Source: CAYFVR01 sp046541515
Lineage (GTDB): Bacteria > Desulfobacterota > Desulfobacteria > Desulfobacterales > Desulfococcaceae
Length of the DNA stretch: 7,908 bases
Direction of reading: 5' to 3'
NCBI GenBank assembly: GCA_046541515.1
Contig: JBKHDD010000211.1
Coordinates: 1 to 7,908 of the forward strand
Within the stretch, counting starts at the first letter, position 1. Each line of letters starts with the position of its first letter. Of this stretch, positions 1 to 7,420 are shown piece by piece. The notes beneath the pieces are model-generated. The model ran no database searches. It saw only the letters and a program-made list of their open reading frames with translations, and was not told the origin of the DNA. A program made the position numbers and the translations under genes.

Positions 1-19
1 TTAACGAAAGGAATGCGAC

Positions 20-829
20 ATGCGTTACTCGAGAACACCGGTTCGGCCGCTCGTTTCGGGCTTGATCATTTTTTTTCTGACGTTGGGGATGAATGCGCCC
101 GCCCGCGGGGCAACCGACGCCTGGATTCAGACCCAGATCATCACCGCCTACGGGCTGAACGAACATTTGAATCCCTTCGACATCGAGGCGTCGGTGGCGG
201 AAGGCGCGGTCACCCTGACCGGAGAGGTGGAAACCGAAATCGAAAAGGAGCTGGCCGGCCAGATCGCCCGAAGCGTCGATGGCGTGAAGTCGGTGAAAAA
301 CGACATCGGCGTCAACCGGGAATCCGAAGGGGAAAGACAGCCTTCGGCCTTTTACCGATCGGTGACCGAAGCCACCCTCGTCGCCAAGGTAAAATCCAAC
401 CTGCTTTGGAACGAACATGTCTCCGGAACCGATATCGCGGTGTCCGCGGAGAACGGCGTGGTCACCCTGGAAGGTTCGGTCGGTTCGAAGGCCGAGCGGG
501 ACTTGGCGGTCCAGTTGACGCGGAACACCGACGGCGTCGAGTCGGTTCGAAACCGGATCGCCGTTCGCGGCGCGGAAGAAAAGGAGACCTCCATGGTGGA
601 CAAGGCGGCGGCGGCGGTCGGAAACACCTTCCTGGCCAGCAAGGTGACAGCCGCCCTGATGTCGGGGAAAGGCATGGAGGGGGCCGACGTGAACGTCGGC
701 GCCGCCAACGGGACCGTCACCCTGACTGGCACCGTCACGTCCAAAGAACAGGAAAAGCATGTCCTGGAAGTGGTCAACAATGTACAGTCGGTGGAAAAGG
801 TGGTTTCGAAGCTCCAGATCAACGGATAA
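20..829 (+). CDS. Periplasmic protein with three BON domains (OsmY-like)
   Basis: Encodes 269 residues. An N-terminal signal peptide is visible: basic residues 2-9, a hydrophobic core at about 11-24, and a small-residue cleavage region at about 26-31 (APARGA). Three BON repeats follow at about 33-98, 115-182 and 203-267. Each has the hallmark strand motif (GAVTLTGEV at 62, GVVTLEGSV at 146, GTVTLTGTV at 231) and a later V-x-S-V segment (VKSV, VESV, QSV). BON domains are thought to bind phospholipid or act in envelope stress; E. coli OsmY and DolP have two each, so three is an extended version. The ATG at 20 is chosen because AAGGA (8-12) sits 7 bases upstream and the signal peptide begins there. 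It is separated from the transporter operon by 139 bp with its own promoter, so it is probably a separate unit. The BON assignment is firm; the physiological role is inferred. Confidence 0.92.
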   Translation: MRYSRTPVRPLVSGLIIFFLTLGMNAPARGATDAWIQTQIITAYGLNEHLNPFDIEASVAEGAVTLTGEVETEIEKELAGQIARSVDGVKSVKNDIGVNRESEGERQPSAFYRSVTEATLVAKVKSNLLWNEHVSGTDIAVSAENGVVTLEGSVGSKAERDLAVQLTRNTDGVESVRNRIAVRGAEEKETSMVDKAAAAVGNTFLASKVTAALMSGKGMEGADVNVGAANGTVTLTGTVTSKEQEKHVLEVVNNVQSVEKVVSKLQING

Positions 830-892
830 GGCAACCGGAATCCGATCCGCTTCGAGCCGGACGCCGAAAAAACCCGCGTTTTCGTCTTGGAC

Positions 893-921
893 TTGAGAAC
901 CTTCGCCGATGTTGTTATAGT
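893..921 (+). promoter_or_regulatory. Predicted sigma70 promoter of the peptide transporter operon
   Basis: A TTGAGA -35 box (893-898) and a TATAGT -10 box (916-921) are separated by exactly 17 bases; each matches the consensus at 5 of 6 positions. Transcription would start near 928, giving a leader of about 40 bases before the first permease gene. The rest of the 830-968 gap shows only a weak A/T-rich inverted repeat (CGAAAA 865-870 with TTTTCG 879-884), not a convincing terminator for the upstream BON gene. No operator was recognised. Confidence 0.55.
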
Positions 922-968
922 GGCAATTTCTTTACGCCGCTTCATTCCTCCGCGCCACGGGATCGGCC

Positions 969-1991
969 ATGACCGCCTATTTCATCCGACGCTTTCTGCT
1001 GATCATTCCAACCTTTATCGGCATCACCATTCTGGTGTTCACGATCACTCGATTCGTGCCGGGCGGCCCCATCGAACGGATCATCCAGCAGGCCCAGCAG
1101 ATGCAAACAGAGGCCGGGGGCGGCTTTGGACCGGACAGCCGCGCCCAGCCCCTTTCGGAAAGCCAGATTCGGCAACTCGAGGAATACTACGGCTTCGACA
1201 AGCCGGTGCTGGTCAGCTACGGACTCTGGCTGGGCAAGGTGCTCACGGGGGACCTCGGCACCTCCACGCGCTATTACGATCCCGCGTGGGAGATGATCGT
1301 CAGCCGAATGCCCATCTCCCTCTACTTCGGCTTTCTCGCCATGGTCGTCACCTACGGGGTCTGCATTCCGCTGGGCATCGCAAAGGCGGTGCGCCATAAA
1401 ACCGCCTTCGACAACGTCAGCTCCATTCTGGTGTTTATCGGCTACGCCATTCCCGGCTGGGTGCTGGGCGTCCTCATGCTCATGCTGTTCGCATCCCACT
1501 GGGAATTTTTTCCGTTGGGCGGATTCCACGGCGATTTTTTCTACGACCTTTCCTGGTGGGAAAAAATCCTGGACGTGCTTCACCACACGGTTTTGCCGCT
1601 GATCGCCTATCTGGTCGGCTCCTTCACGGTAATGACCTTCCTGATGAAAAACACGTTGATGGACAATCTGGCCGCCGACTACGTCCGCACGGCCATCGCC
1701 AAGGGCCTGCCGTTCCGGCGAGCGGTGTTCCGCCACGCCCTGCGCAACAGCCTGATCCCCATCGCCACCCATTTCGGCCACAACATCTCCATCATTCTAA
1801 CCGGCTCCTTTCTCATCGAAAAAGTGTTCAACATCGACGGCATGGGACTGCTGGGCTATGAATCGGTCTTGCAACGGGACTATCCGGTGGTGATGGGCAT
1901 TCTGGTGGTCTCCTCCCTGCTGCTGATGATCGGCAACATCCTCTCCGACATCTGCGTGGCGATCGTCGATCCCCGGGTGCAGTTCAAATGA
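969..1991 (+). CDS. yejB: Peptide ABC transporter permease, YejB type
   Basis: 340-residue inner-membrane permease of the binding-protein-dependent (DppB/OppB/YejB) family; one of two channel subunits of a peptide importer. It opens with the family start MTAYFIRR and a first membrane helix at about 9-29, then APGGP-like VPGGP at 30-34. Further hydrophobic segments lie at about 117-137, 151-175, 207-228, 272-287 and 308-330. The cytoplasmic EAA loop that contacts the ATPase is at about 237-262 (DYVRTAIAKGLPFRRAVFRH). YejB-specific stretches recalled from the E. coli protein are present: YGFDKP (74-79), IGYAIP (157-162), GLLGYE (293-298), RDYPV (303-307) and a C-terminal VDPR (333-336). Length is close to E. 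coli YejB (364), the difference being a shorter region after the first helix. The ribosome site is weak (CGGGA, 958-962). The stop overlaps the next start, indicating coupled translation. In E. coli the Yej system takes up peptides including microcin C; the substrate here is inferred. Confidence 0.93.
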   Translation: MTAYFIRRFLLIIPTFIGITILVFTITRFVPGGPIERIIQQAQQMQTEAGGGFGPDSRAQPLSESQIRQLEEYYGFDKPVLVSYGLWLGKVLTGDLGTSTRYYDPAWEMIVSRMPISLYFGFLAMVVTYGVCIPLGIAKAVRHKTAFDNVSSILVFIGYAIPGWVLGVLMLMLFASHWEFFPLGGFHGDFFYDLSWWEKILDVLHHTVLPLIAYLVGSFTVMTFLMKNTLMDNLAADYVRTAIAKGLPFRRAVFRHALRNSLIPIATHFGHNISIILTGSFLIEKVFNIDGMGLLGYESVLQRDYPVVMGILVVSSLLLMIGNILSDICVAIVDPRVQFK

Positions 1992-3055
1992 CGGGAAATC
2001 CGCTCTCCGCCATGAAGCTCAATCCGCTGACCCTGAAGAAAATCCGCCGGTTCCGCTCCATCCGCCGGGGCTATTATTCCTTCCTCGTTTTCTGCCTGGC
2101 GATCATGGCCTCCTTGGGCGCGGAGCTGCTCATCAACAACCGGGCGCTGATCGTTCGCTACGAGGGCTCGTTTTACTTCCCCACCTACGGGCAAATGCTT
2201 CCGGGGACCACCTTCGGGCTCGACTACGACTACGAAACCAACTACCGGGAGCTGAAAGAGCGTTTCGCCGAATCGGACGACGGAAACTGGGTGCTGCTTC
2301 CGCCGGTGCCGTACAACGCCTACGAGAACGATCTGCGCAGCGACGCCTTTCCCCCTTTTCCGCCGTCCCTGGAAACCCGCCATTTTCTGGGCACCGACAC
2401 GGTGGGGCGGGACATCGCGGCCCGGCTGGTCTACGGTTTTCGGATCGCCATCTTTTTCTCCCTGACGCTGCTGGCGTTCAACTACGGCATCGGGGTCGCC
2501 ATCGGCTGCGCCATGGGCTACTTCGGCGGCAAATTTGACCTGTTTTTCCAGCGAATCATCGAAATCTGGTCCAACGTGCCAATCCTCTACGTCATCATCA
2601 TCATCAGCTCCATCGTGGCGCCCAATTTTTTGATGCTGATCGTCATCATGGCCTTTTTCGGCTGGATCGGCATCACCTGGACCATGCGGACGGTGACCTA
2701 CAAGGAAAAGGCCCGGGAATACGTGCTCGCCGCCCGCGCCCTGGGAGCGACCCATCCTCGGATCATCTTTCGACACATCATCCCCAACACGGTGGCCATC
2801 ATCGTCACCTACGCGCCCTTCGCGGTCTCTTCGGGGATTGTGGCCCTCACTTCCCTGGATTATCTTGGGTTCGGCCTGCCGCCGCCGACGCCCTCCTGGG
2901 GCGAACTGCTTCAGCAGGGATGGGCCAATCTCGATTCGTGGTGGATCGCCGGATCGGTGGTGGCCGCCATGATCGCGACGTTGCTGGTGGTCACCTTCAT
3001 CGGCGAGGCGGTGCGGGAGGCCTTCGACCCGAAAATGCATACGGTGTACGAGTAG
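1988..3055 (+). CDS. yejE: Peptide ABC transporter permease, YejE type
   Basis: 355-residue second permease of the importer, DppC/YejE family. A cytoplasmic basic N-terminus with the RRGYYS motif (26-31) leads into a first helix at about 31-50; a large periplasmic segment (about 51-130) contains RYEGSFYFP (57-65), typical of YejE. The LGTD..GRD motif (134-142) precedes the core permease domain, with hydrophobic segments at about 151-175, 198-226, 265-290 and 320-340. The EAA loop is at about 244-267 (EYVLAARALGATHPRIIFRH), followed by TSLDYLGFGLP (288-298) and the C-terminal GEAVREAFDP (339-348), all strongly conserved in this family. The chosen ATG overlaps the upstream stop as ATGA, which favours it; an in-frame ATG at 2012 is a possible alternative. 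E. coli YejE is 341 residues. Pairs with YejB to form the transmembrane channel. Confidence 0.93.
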   Translation: MTGNPLSAMKLNPLTLKKIRRFRSIRRGYYSFLVFCLAIMASLGAELLINNRALIVRYEGSFYFPTYGQMLPGTTFGLDYDYETNYRELKERFAESDDGNWVLLPPVPYNAYENDLRSDAFPPFPPSLETRHFLGTDTVGRDIAARLVYGFRIAIFFSLTLLAFNYGIGVAIGCAMGYFGGKFDLFFQRIIEIWSNVPILYVIIIISSIVAPNFLMLIVIMAFFGWIGITWTMRTVTYKEKAREYVLAARALGATHPRIIFRHIIPNTVAIIVTYAPFAVSSGIVALTSLDYLGFGLPPPTPSWGELLQQGWANLDSWWIAGSVVAAMIATLLVVTFIGEAVREAFDPKMHTVYE

Positions 3056-3064
3056 GCGATCCAA

Positions 3065-3129
3065 CGGCGCAAGCCCGCCGGCCATCGACGGTTCGATTCC
3101 GATTCCCCGACGGAAAGCGCCGTTTTCCG
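3065..3129 (+). other. Two short inverted repeats in the yejE-yejA gap
   Basis: The 123-base gap between the second permease gene and the binding-protein gene is the only real spacing inside the operon. It contains CGGCG (3065-3069) facing CGCCG (3076-3080) over a 6-base loop, and CGGAAA (3111-3116) facing TTTCCG (3124-3129) over a 7-base loop. Neither is followed by a clean T run, so they do not look like strong intrinsic terminators. Hairpins placed before a binding-protein gene may stabilise its mRNA or attenuate read-through; that role is inferred. No separate promoter for the binding protein was recognised. Confidence 0.3.
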
Positions 3130-3178
3130 CCGGGCGGACCCTTTCTCCGAAAATCTCCCAAGCCTTTTATGGAGCGCC

Positions 3179-4996
3179 ATGAAACGTTATTTTTTTTCCA
3201 TCCCGTTCATCGTTGTCCCGTTGCTGATCTCGTTTTTCGTCATTCCCGCCGTCGCGGCCCCCAAACTCCCCGACGACATCCAGTGGCTCACCAACGACGC
3301 CGACCCTATTTACGCCGATCCCGAGGCCCAAAAGGGCGGCGACTACAACACCGCCATTTTGAGCTTTCCCCTCACCTTCCGGACCGTGGGGCCGGACTCC
3401 AACTCCAGCTTCCGATCCGCCATTCTGGGCAACCAGCTCGACCTCATCGGCATTCATCCCAACACCGAGAACATCGTTCCCGAGCTGGCCACCCACTGGG
3501 CCTTCGGAGACGACAAGAAGACCATGTACTTCAGGCTCAATCCGGCGGCCCGCTGGTCCGACGGCGAGCCGGTCACGGCGGACGATTTCGCCTACACGCT
3601 GGAGTTCATGCGGTCGGAACACATCATCGCGCCCTGGTACAACGACTATTACACCAAGGAGATCGACCGGGTGGTGGTCTACGACGACCATACGCTGGCC
3701 ATCGTCGCCACCAAGGCCGATCCCGACCTGCATCTGAAGATTCCCATCGGCCCCACTCCGCGCCATTTCTACGGCGAACTGGGGCCGGATTTCGTCCAGA
3801 AGTACAACTGGTCCATCGCGCCCAACACCGGCCCCTACCAGATCGCCGATTTCAAAAAAGGCCGCTACGTCACCTTCGAGCGAAAAAAGGACTGGTGGGG
3901 CGCCGATCTGCGCTACTTCGAAAACCGGTTCAACGTGGACCGGGTCCGCTTCACCGTGGTGCGAGACTTCAACATCATGTGGGAGCACTTCAAAAAAGGG
4001 CGAATCGACAGCTTCGGCCTGACCATGCCCCAGTACTGGCACGTCAAATCCAACATTCCCGAGGTGGAAAAGGGCTACGTCCACCGCCTCTGGTTTTTCA
4101 ACGACACCCAACAGTCGGCCCAGGGGCTGTGGCTCAACCAGGCCGTCCCGGTCTTCCAGGACGCCCGGGTCCGCCACGCCTTCGCCCACGCCATGAACGT
4201 GGAAAAGGTGATCGACCAGGTGTTGCGCGGCGATTATTATCGGCTGGAAAACGGCTACGTCGGTTACGGCGAATACGCCAACGAATCCATCCGGGCCCGA
4301 CGGTACGATCTGGGAAAGGTGGAGGAATACATGACGGACGCCGGTTGGGCCCGGGGGAGCGACGGCATCTGGCAAAAAGACGGCAACCGGTTTTCCGTGG
4401 AGGCGATCTACAGCGTGGACGAACACACCCCCCGGCTGGTGGTGCTCAAGGAGGAGGCCAAAAAGGCCGGCGTGGAGTTGCGACTCCAGCGGATGGACCC
4501 CTCGGCCAGCTACAAAAAGGTGATGGAGAAGAAGCACGAGGTGGCCTGGATGGGCTGGTCCACCTCGCTGCGGCCCCGCTTTTGGGAGCACTACCATTCC
4601 GTCAACGCGTTCAAGCCCCAGACCAACAACATCACCAACACCGCCGACCCGCTGCTGGACGAGATGATCGACGCCTATCGGAATTCCCTGGACAGCGAGG
4701 AGCGGATCGACCTCTCCCTTCGGATTCAGGAAAAAATCCACGAAATCGGTCCCTTCGTCCCGACCTTCATGGTTCCCTACGTCCGGGAGGCCCACTGGCG
4801 GTGGTGGCGGCTGCCCGATCCGCCGGGCACCAAGAATTCCGGAAGCCTTTTTGAGCCGTTCGACAGCGCCACGGGCGGTCTGTTCTGGTACGACGCCGAA
4901 CGGGAGAAGGAAACCAAGAAGGCCATGAAGGAGGGGAAGACGTTTGATCCGACCACCCGCACCGACACGACCTACCAGATGGACATCCTGAAGTGA
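3179..4996 (+). CDS. yejA: Periplasmic oligopeptide-binding protein, YejA type (SBP family 5)
   Basis: 605-residue extracellular solute-binding protein, the capture subunit of the importer. The signal peptide has a basic start (MKR), a hydrophobic core at about 5-22 and an AVA-A cleavage region at 24-27; there is no lipobox Cys, so it should be a soluble periplasmic protein. The SBP_bac_5 signature RWSDGEPVTADDF lies at 125-137, and further family features include APNTGPYQI (214-222) and the YejA-like KKDWWGADLRYFENRFN at about 236-252. Length is almost identical to E. coli YejA (604). GGAG (3171-3174) is 4 bases before the ATG. Its last codons overlap the ATPase start. Family 5 proteins bind di- to oligopeptides, and YejA relatives are linked to uptake of peptide antibiotics such as microcin C; the natural ligand here cannot be read from the sequence. 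Its third place in the operon, rather than first as in E. coli, is unusual. Confidence 0.94.
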   Translation: MKRYFFSIPFIVVPLLISFFVIPAVAAPKLPDDIQWLTNDADPIYADPEAQKGGDYNTAILSFPLTFRTVGPDSNSSFRSAILGNQLDLIGIHPNTENIVPELATHWAFGDDKKTMYFRLNPAARWSDGEPVTADDFAYTLEFMRSEHIIAPWYNDYYTKEIDRVVVYDDHTLAIVATKADPDLHLKIPIGPTPRHFYGELGPDFVQKYNWSIAPNTGPYQIADFKKGRYVTFERKKDWWGADLRYFENRFNVDRVRFTVVRDFNIMWEHFKKGRIDSFGLTMPQYWHVKSNIPEVEKGYVHRLWFFNDTQQSAQGLWLNQAVPVFQDARVRHAFAHAMNVEKVIDQVLRGDYYRLENGYVGYGEYANESIRARRYDLGKVEEYMTDAGWARGSDGIWQKDGNRFSVEAIYSVDEHTPRLVVLKEEAKKAGVELRLQRMDPSASYKKVMEKKHEVAWMGWSTSLRPRFWEHYHSVNAFKPQTNNITNTADPLLDEMIDAYRNSLDSEERIDLSLRIQEKIHEIGPFVPTFMVPYVREAHWRWWRLPDPPGTKNSGSLFEPFDSATGGLFWYDAEREKETKKAMKEGKTFDPTTRTDTTYQMDILK

Positions 4997-7056
4997 GCGA
5001 ACCGGCGATCCTGCAAGTTCGGGACCTGGCCGTGGGCTTCGCCGGGGAGGAAGGGCTTCTCCGAGCCGTGGACGGCGTCTCTTTCGATCTGCCCCGGGGC
5101 GCGACCTTGGGGCTGGTGGGGGAATCGGGTTGCGGCAAAAGCGTGACGGCCCTGTCGATCATGCGGCTGCTGCCCAAGCCGGCCGGCCAAATTCTCGGAG
5201 GAGAGGTCCGGTTCGGCGGGGAAAATCTGCCCGCGCTGCCCGCAGAGGCCATGTCCCGCATCCGGGGCCGCCGGATCGCCATGATTTTCCAGGAACCCAT
5301 GACGGCCCTCAACCCGGTCCATCGGATCGGCCGGCAGATCGGCGAGGTGTTCCGGCTTCATTTCCCGAAAATGGGCGAAACGGAAATCCGCTCGGAATCC
5401 CTTTCCCTGCTCCACCGGGTCGGCATTCCGGAGCCGGAGCAACGGTTGCGGGAGTATCCCCACCAGATTTCCGGCGGCATGCGACAGCGGGTGATGATCG
5501 CCATGGCGCTGGCCTGCAAGCCGGAAATCCTCATCGCCGACGAGCCCACCACCGCCCTGGACGTGACCATCCAGGGGCAAATTCTGGCGCTCGTCCGCGA
5601 GCTTCAGGCGGAAACCGGAATGTCGGTGATCTTCATCACCCACGACTTGGGCGTGGTGGCCCAGCTATGCGACCGGATCGTGGTGATGTACGCCGGCCGA
5701 ATCGCGGAGATCGCGCCTGCGGAAGCCCTGTTCGCCAATCCCCGCCATCCGTACACGCGGGGCCTGCTCCGGTCCATTCCCCGGCTGGAAACGCCCCGGA
5801 AAATCCGGCTGGACACCATCCCCGGCTCGGTTCCGGCGTTGAACGAGTTCCCGGAAGGCTGCCGGTTCCGGAATCGATGTCCCCACGCCCAACGCATCTG
5901 CGAGACCGATCCGCCCTTGAACGACGCGGGTCCGGAACATTTCGCCGCCTGCCATTTCAGCAACGCCCTGCCGGAATTTTCCGTGGCGGCGGCGGAAGGG
6001 AAACGGTTCCCGGTCGCGGACGGCGGACGGGACGAGGTCGTCCTGGCGGTGGAAAACCTGAAAATGCACTTCCCGGTGCGGGGCGGCATTTTTCTGCGCC
6101 AGGTGGGGACGGTTCACGCGGTGGACGGTGTTTCCCTGCGGATTCCCAAGGGGCGGACTCTGGGACTGGTGGGCGAATCCGGCTGCGGAAAGACCACGGC
6201 GGGGCGGTGCATTGTTCGGCTGTACGACCCGACGGACGGGGAAATCCGCTTCGAGGGGCAATCCCTGACCGGACTTTCGGGCGCGGCGCTGCGGGCGGTG
6301 CGGCGAAACGTGCAGATGATCTTCCAGGACCCGTTCGAGTCGCTGAACAGCCGGATGACGGTGGGGGAAATTCTGGCGGAGCCGTTCGAGATCCACGGGA
6401 TCGGAACGCCGGGCGACCGGCGGGAACGGGTGCTGGCGCTGTTGGAACGGGCGGGATTGCAACGGGCCGTGGCCGACCGGTTTCCCCATGAATTTTCCGG
6501 GGGACAGCGGCAACGGGTGGGCATCGCCCGGGCCATCGCGCTGAATCCCCGGCTAATCGTCTGCGACGAGCCGGTCTCGGCCCTGGACGTTTCCATTCAG
6601 TCCCAGATTCTCAATCTGCTGCTGGAATTGCAGGCGGAAATGGGGCTGACCTACCTGTTCATCTCCCACGATCTGGCGGTGGTGAAGCACATCTCCGACG
6701 AAGTGGCGGTGATGTACCTGGGCAAAATCGTGGAAATTACGGAGGCGAACCACATCTACGACGGTCCGGTCCACCCCTACACCCAGGCGTTGCTGGCGGC
6801 GATTCCCGTGCCGGACCCGACGCGCCGGGGCAAGCTGGAAGCGCTGTCCGGAGACGTGCCCTCCCCGGTCCACCCGCCCTCCGGCTGCCGCTTCCGGACG
6901 CGATGTCCCATCGCGGTGGATCATTGCGCGGAAGAAGAGCCGCCGTTGCGGCCGGTCCCCGGGACGGTTGGGGAGGAACATTTGGTGGCGTGTCATCGGG
7001 CGGAGGCGGTGGTGAACGGGGAGGTGGCGGTGGTGGAAGGAACGAAAACGACGTAA
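4993..7056 (+). CDS. yejF: Fused double ATP-binding subunit of peptide ABC transporter (YejF/GsiA-like)
   Basis: 687-residue cytoplasmic ATPase with two complete nucleotide-binding domains. Domain 1: Walker A GESGCGKS (43-50), Q-loop Q100, signature ISGGMRQ (159-165), Walker B ILIADEP (179-185), switch His217. Domain 2: Walker A GESGCGKT (394-401), Q-loop Q445, signature FSGGQRQ (501-507), Walker B LIVCDEP (521-527), switch His559. All catalytic residues are intact in both. Each domain is followed by an oligopeptide-transporter C-terminal extension with HPYT and four cysteines: C290, C296, C303, C320 and C632, C638, C645, C667. This makes it longer than E. coli YejF (529), which lacks these extensions, and closer in layout to GsiA (623). 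Start is GTG in a GTGA overlap with the upstream stop, so translation is probably coupled. The final 12 or so residues (VNGEVAVVEGTKTT) are a poorly conserved tail encoded by G-rich DNA. Powers transport through YejB/YejE. The symbol is assigned by context. Confidence 0.93.
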   Translation: MSEPAILQVRDLAVGFAGEEGLLRAVDGVSFDLPRGATLGLVGESGCGKSVTALSIMRLLPKPAGQILGGEVRFGGENLPALPAEAMSRIRGRRIAMIFQEPMTALNPVHRIGRQIGEVFRLHFPKMGETEIRSESLSLLHRVGIPEPEQRLREYPHQISGGMRQRVMIAMALACKPEILIADEPTTALDVTIQGQILALVRELQAETGMSVIFITHDLGVVAQLCDRIVVMYAGRIAEIAPAEALFANPRHPYTRGLLRSIPRLETPRKIRLDTIPGSVPALNEFPEGCRFRNRCPHAQRICETDPPLNDAGPEHFAACHFSNALPEFSVAAAEGKRFPVADGGRDEVVLAVENLKMHFPVRGGIFLRQVGTVHAVDGVSLRIPKGRTLGLVGESGCGKTTAGRCIVRLYDPTDGEIRFEGQSLTGLSGAALRAVRRNVQMIFQDPFESLNSRMTVGEILAEPFEIHGIGTPGDRRERVLALLERAGLQRAVADRFPHEFSGGQRQRVGIARAIALNPRLIVCDEPVSALDVSIQSQILNLLLELQAEMGLTYLFISHDLAVVKHISDEVAVMYLGKIVEITEANHIYDGPVHPYTQALLAAIPVPDPTRRGKLEALSGDVPSPVHPPSGCRFRTRCPIAVDHCAEEEPPLRPVPGTVGEEHLVACHRAEAVVNGEVAVVEGTKTT
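6998..7040 (+). other. G-rich tract at the 3' end of the ATPase gene
   Basis: The stretch is dominated by closely spaced GG and GGG/GGGG runs on the coding strand (CGGGCGGAGGCGGTGGTG, then GGGGAGGTGGCGGTGGTGG). It encodes the variable tail of the ATPase. Such spacing could form a two-tetrad G-quadruplex in DNA or mRNA close to the operon's end. No hairpin-plus-T-run terminator was seen after the stop codon at 7056, so how the operon ends is unclear. Confidence 0.3.
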
Positions 7057-7131
7057 AATGGGCCAACCGTATTTCGGAAGAGGACGAAGCGGAGACCTCG
7101 CCCTTTTCCTCAGGCTTTCATTTCGCCGGGC

Positions 7132-7160
7132 TTGACGTTATGCTCGTGTTTCCCCATTTT
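7132..7160 (+). promoter_or_regulatory. Possible promoter of the toxin-antitoxin module
   Basis: TTGACG (7132-7137) matches the -35 consensus at 5 of 6 positions. Exactly 17 bases downstream is CATTTT (7155-7160), a poor -10 element matching 3 of 6. It is only 17 bases before the antitoxin ATG, so transcription would start very close to the ribosome site. The antitoxin of such modules usually represses its own promoter, but no clear operator palindrome was seen. The remainder of the 7057-7177 gap shows no gene. Confidence 0.35.
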
Positions 7161-7165
7161 GAACC

Positions 7166-7173
7166 AAAGGAGG
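7166..7173 (+). promoter_or_regulatory. Strong ribosome binding site of the antitoxin
   Basis: AAAGGAGG lies 4 bases before the ATG at 7178 and is nearly a perfect anti-16S match, the strongest such site in the window. It fixes the antitoxin start and fits the need to make antitoxin in excess of toxin. Confidence 0.75.
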
Positions 7174-7177
7174 AATA

Positions 7178-7420
7178 ATGACGACAATTTCCCTCTCGAA
7201 CATCCCGGATGAGGTTTTTGAAAGGATAAAGGCGGCGGCCGAGTCCAACCGGCGGAGCGTTCAGGAAGAAATCATCAGCCGGATACAAAATAGTTTGTTG
7301 CCGGAACGGAAGCCCTCTGAAAAAATTAAAGAAAGAATTCGAAAGCTGCACGCTGGAATGAAAGACCGAATTATTTCCATGGAAGAAATAGACCGAGCGA
7401 AACGGGATGGACGACCATGA
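7178..7420 (+). CDS. Ribbon-helix-helix antitoxin (FitA/VapB-like)
   Basis: 80-residue protein. The N-terminal part reads as a ribbon-helix-helix DNA-binding fold of the Arc/FitA type: a beta strand TTISLSNIP (2-10), helix EVFERIKAAAESN (12-24), turn RRS, and helix VQEEIISRIQNSL (28-40). The C-terminal half (about 41-80) is charged and probably helical, the usual toxin-wrapping tail. Such proteins dimerise, bind the module's promoter and neutralise the cognate PIN nuclease. The start is set by a strong ribosome site. The stop overlaps the toxin start as ATGA, the normal antitoxin-first arrangement. Codons are visibly richer in A/T than those of the upstream transporter genes, suggesting separate origin. 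The family assignment rests on pattern and neighbour, without a database match. Confidence 0.85.
   Translation: MTTISLSNIPDEVFERIKAAAESNRRSVQEEIISRIQNSLLPERKPSEKIKERIRKLHAGMKDRIISMEEIDRAKRDGRP

Noticed and set aside
865..884. Inverted repeat CGAAAA/TTTTCG after the BON gene as a possible terminator
   Set aside because: The stem is short and mostly A-T and no T run follows, so it does not support a terminator call.
3167..4795. A 542-codon open frame on the minus strand opposite the binding-protein gene, and similar long minus-strand frames elsewhere
   Set aside because: High-GC coding DNA routinely leaves long antisense frames. The opposite + strand gene is a clear full-length SBP family 5 protein with a signal peptide; the antisense product shows no recognisable domain.
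2920..4854. A 644-codon + strand frame overlapping yejE and yejA
   Set aside because: Its product is Arg/Gly/Pro-rich with no domain pattern, typical of an out-of-frame reading of GC-rich genes, and both genes it overlaps are well supported.
4993..7056. ISGGM instead of LSGGQ in the first ATPase domain as a sign of degeneration
   Set aside because: SGGM is normal in DppD/OppD-type first domains, and all other catalytic residues in that domain are intact.
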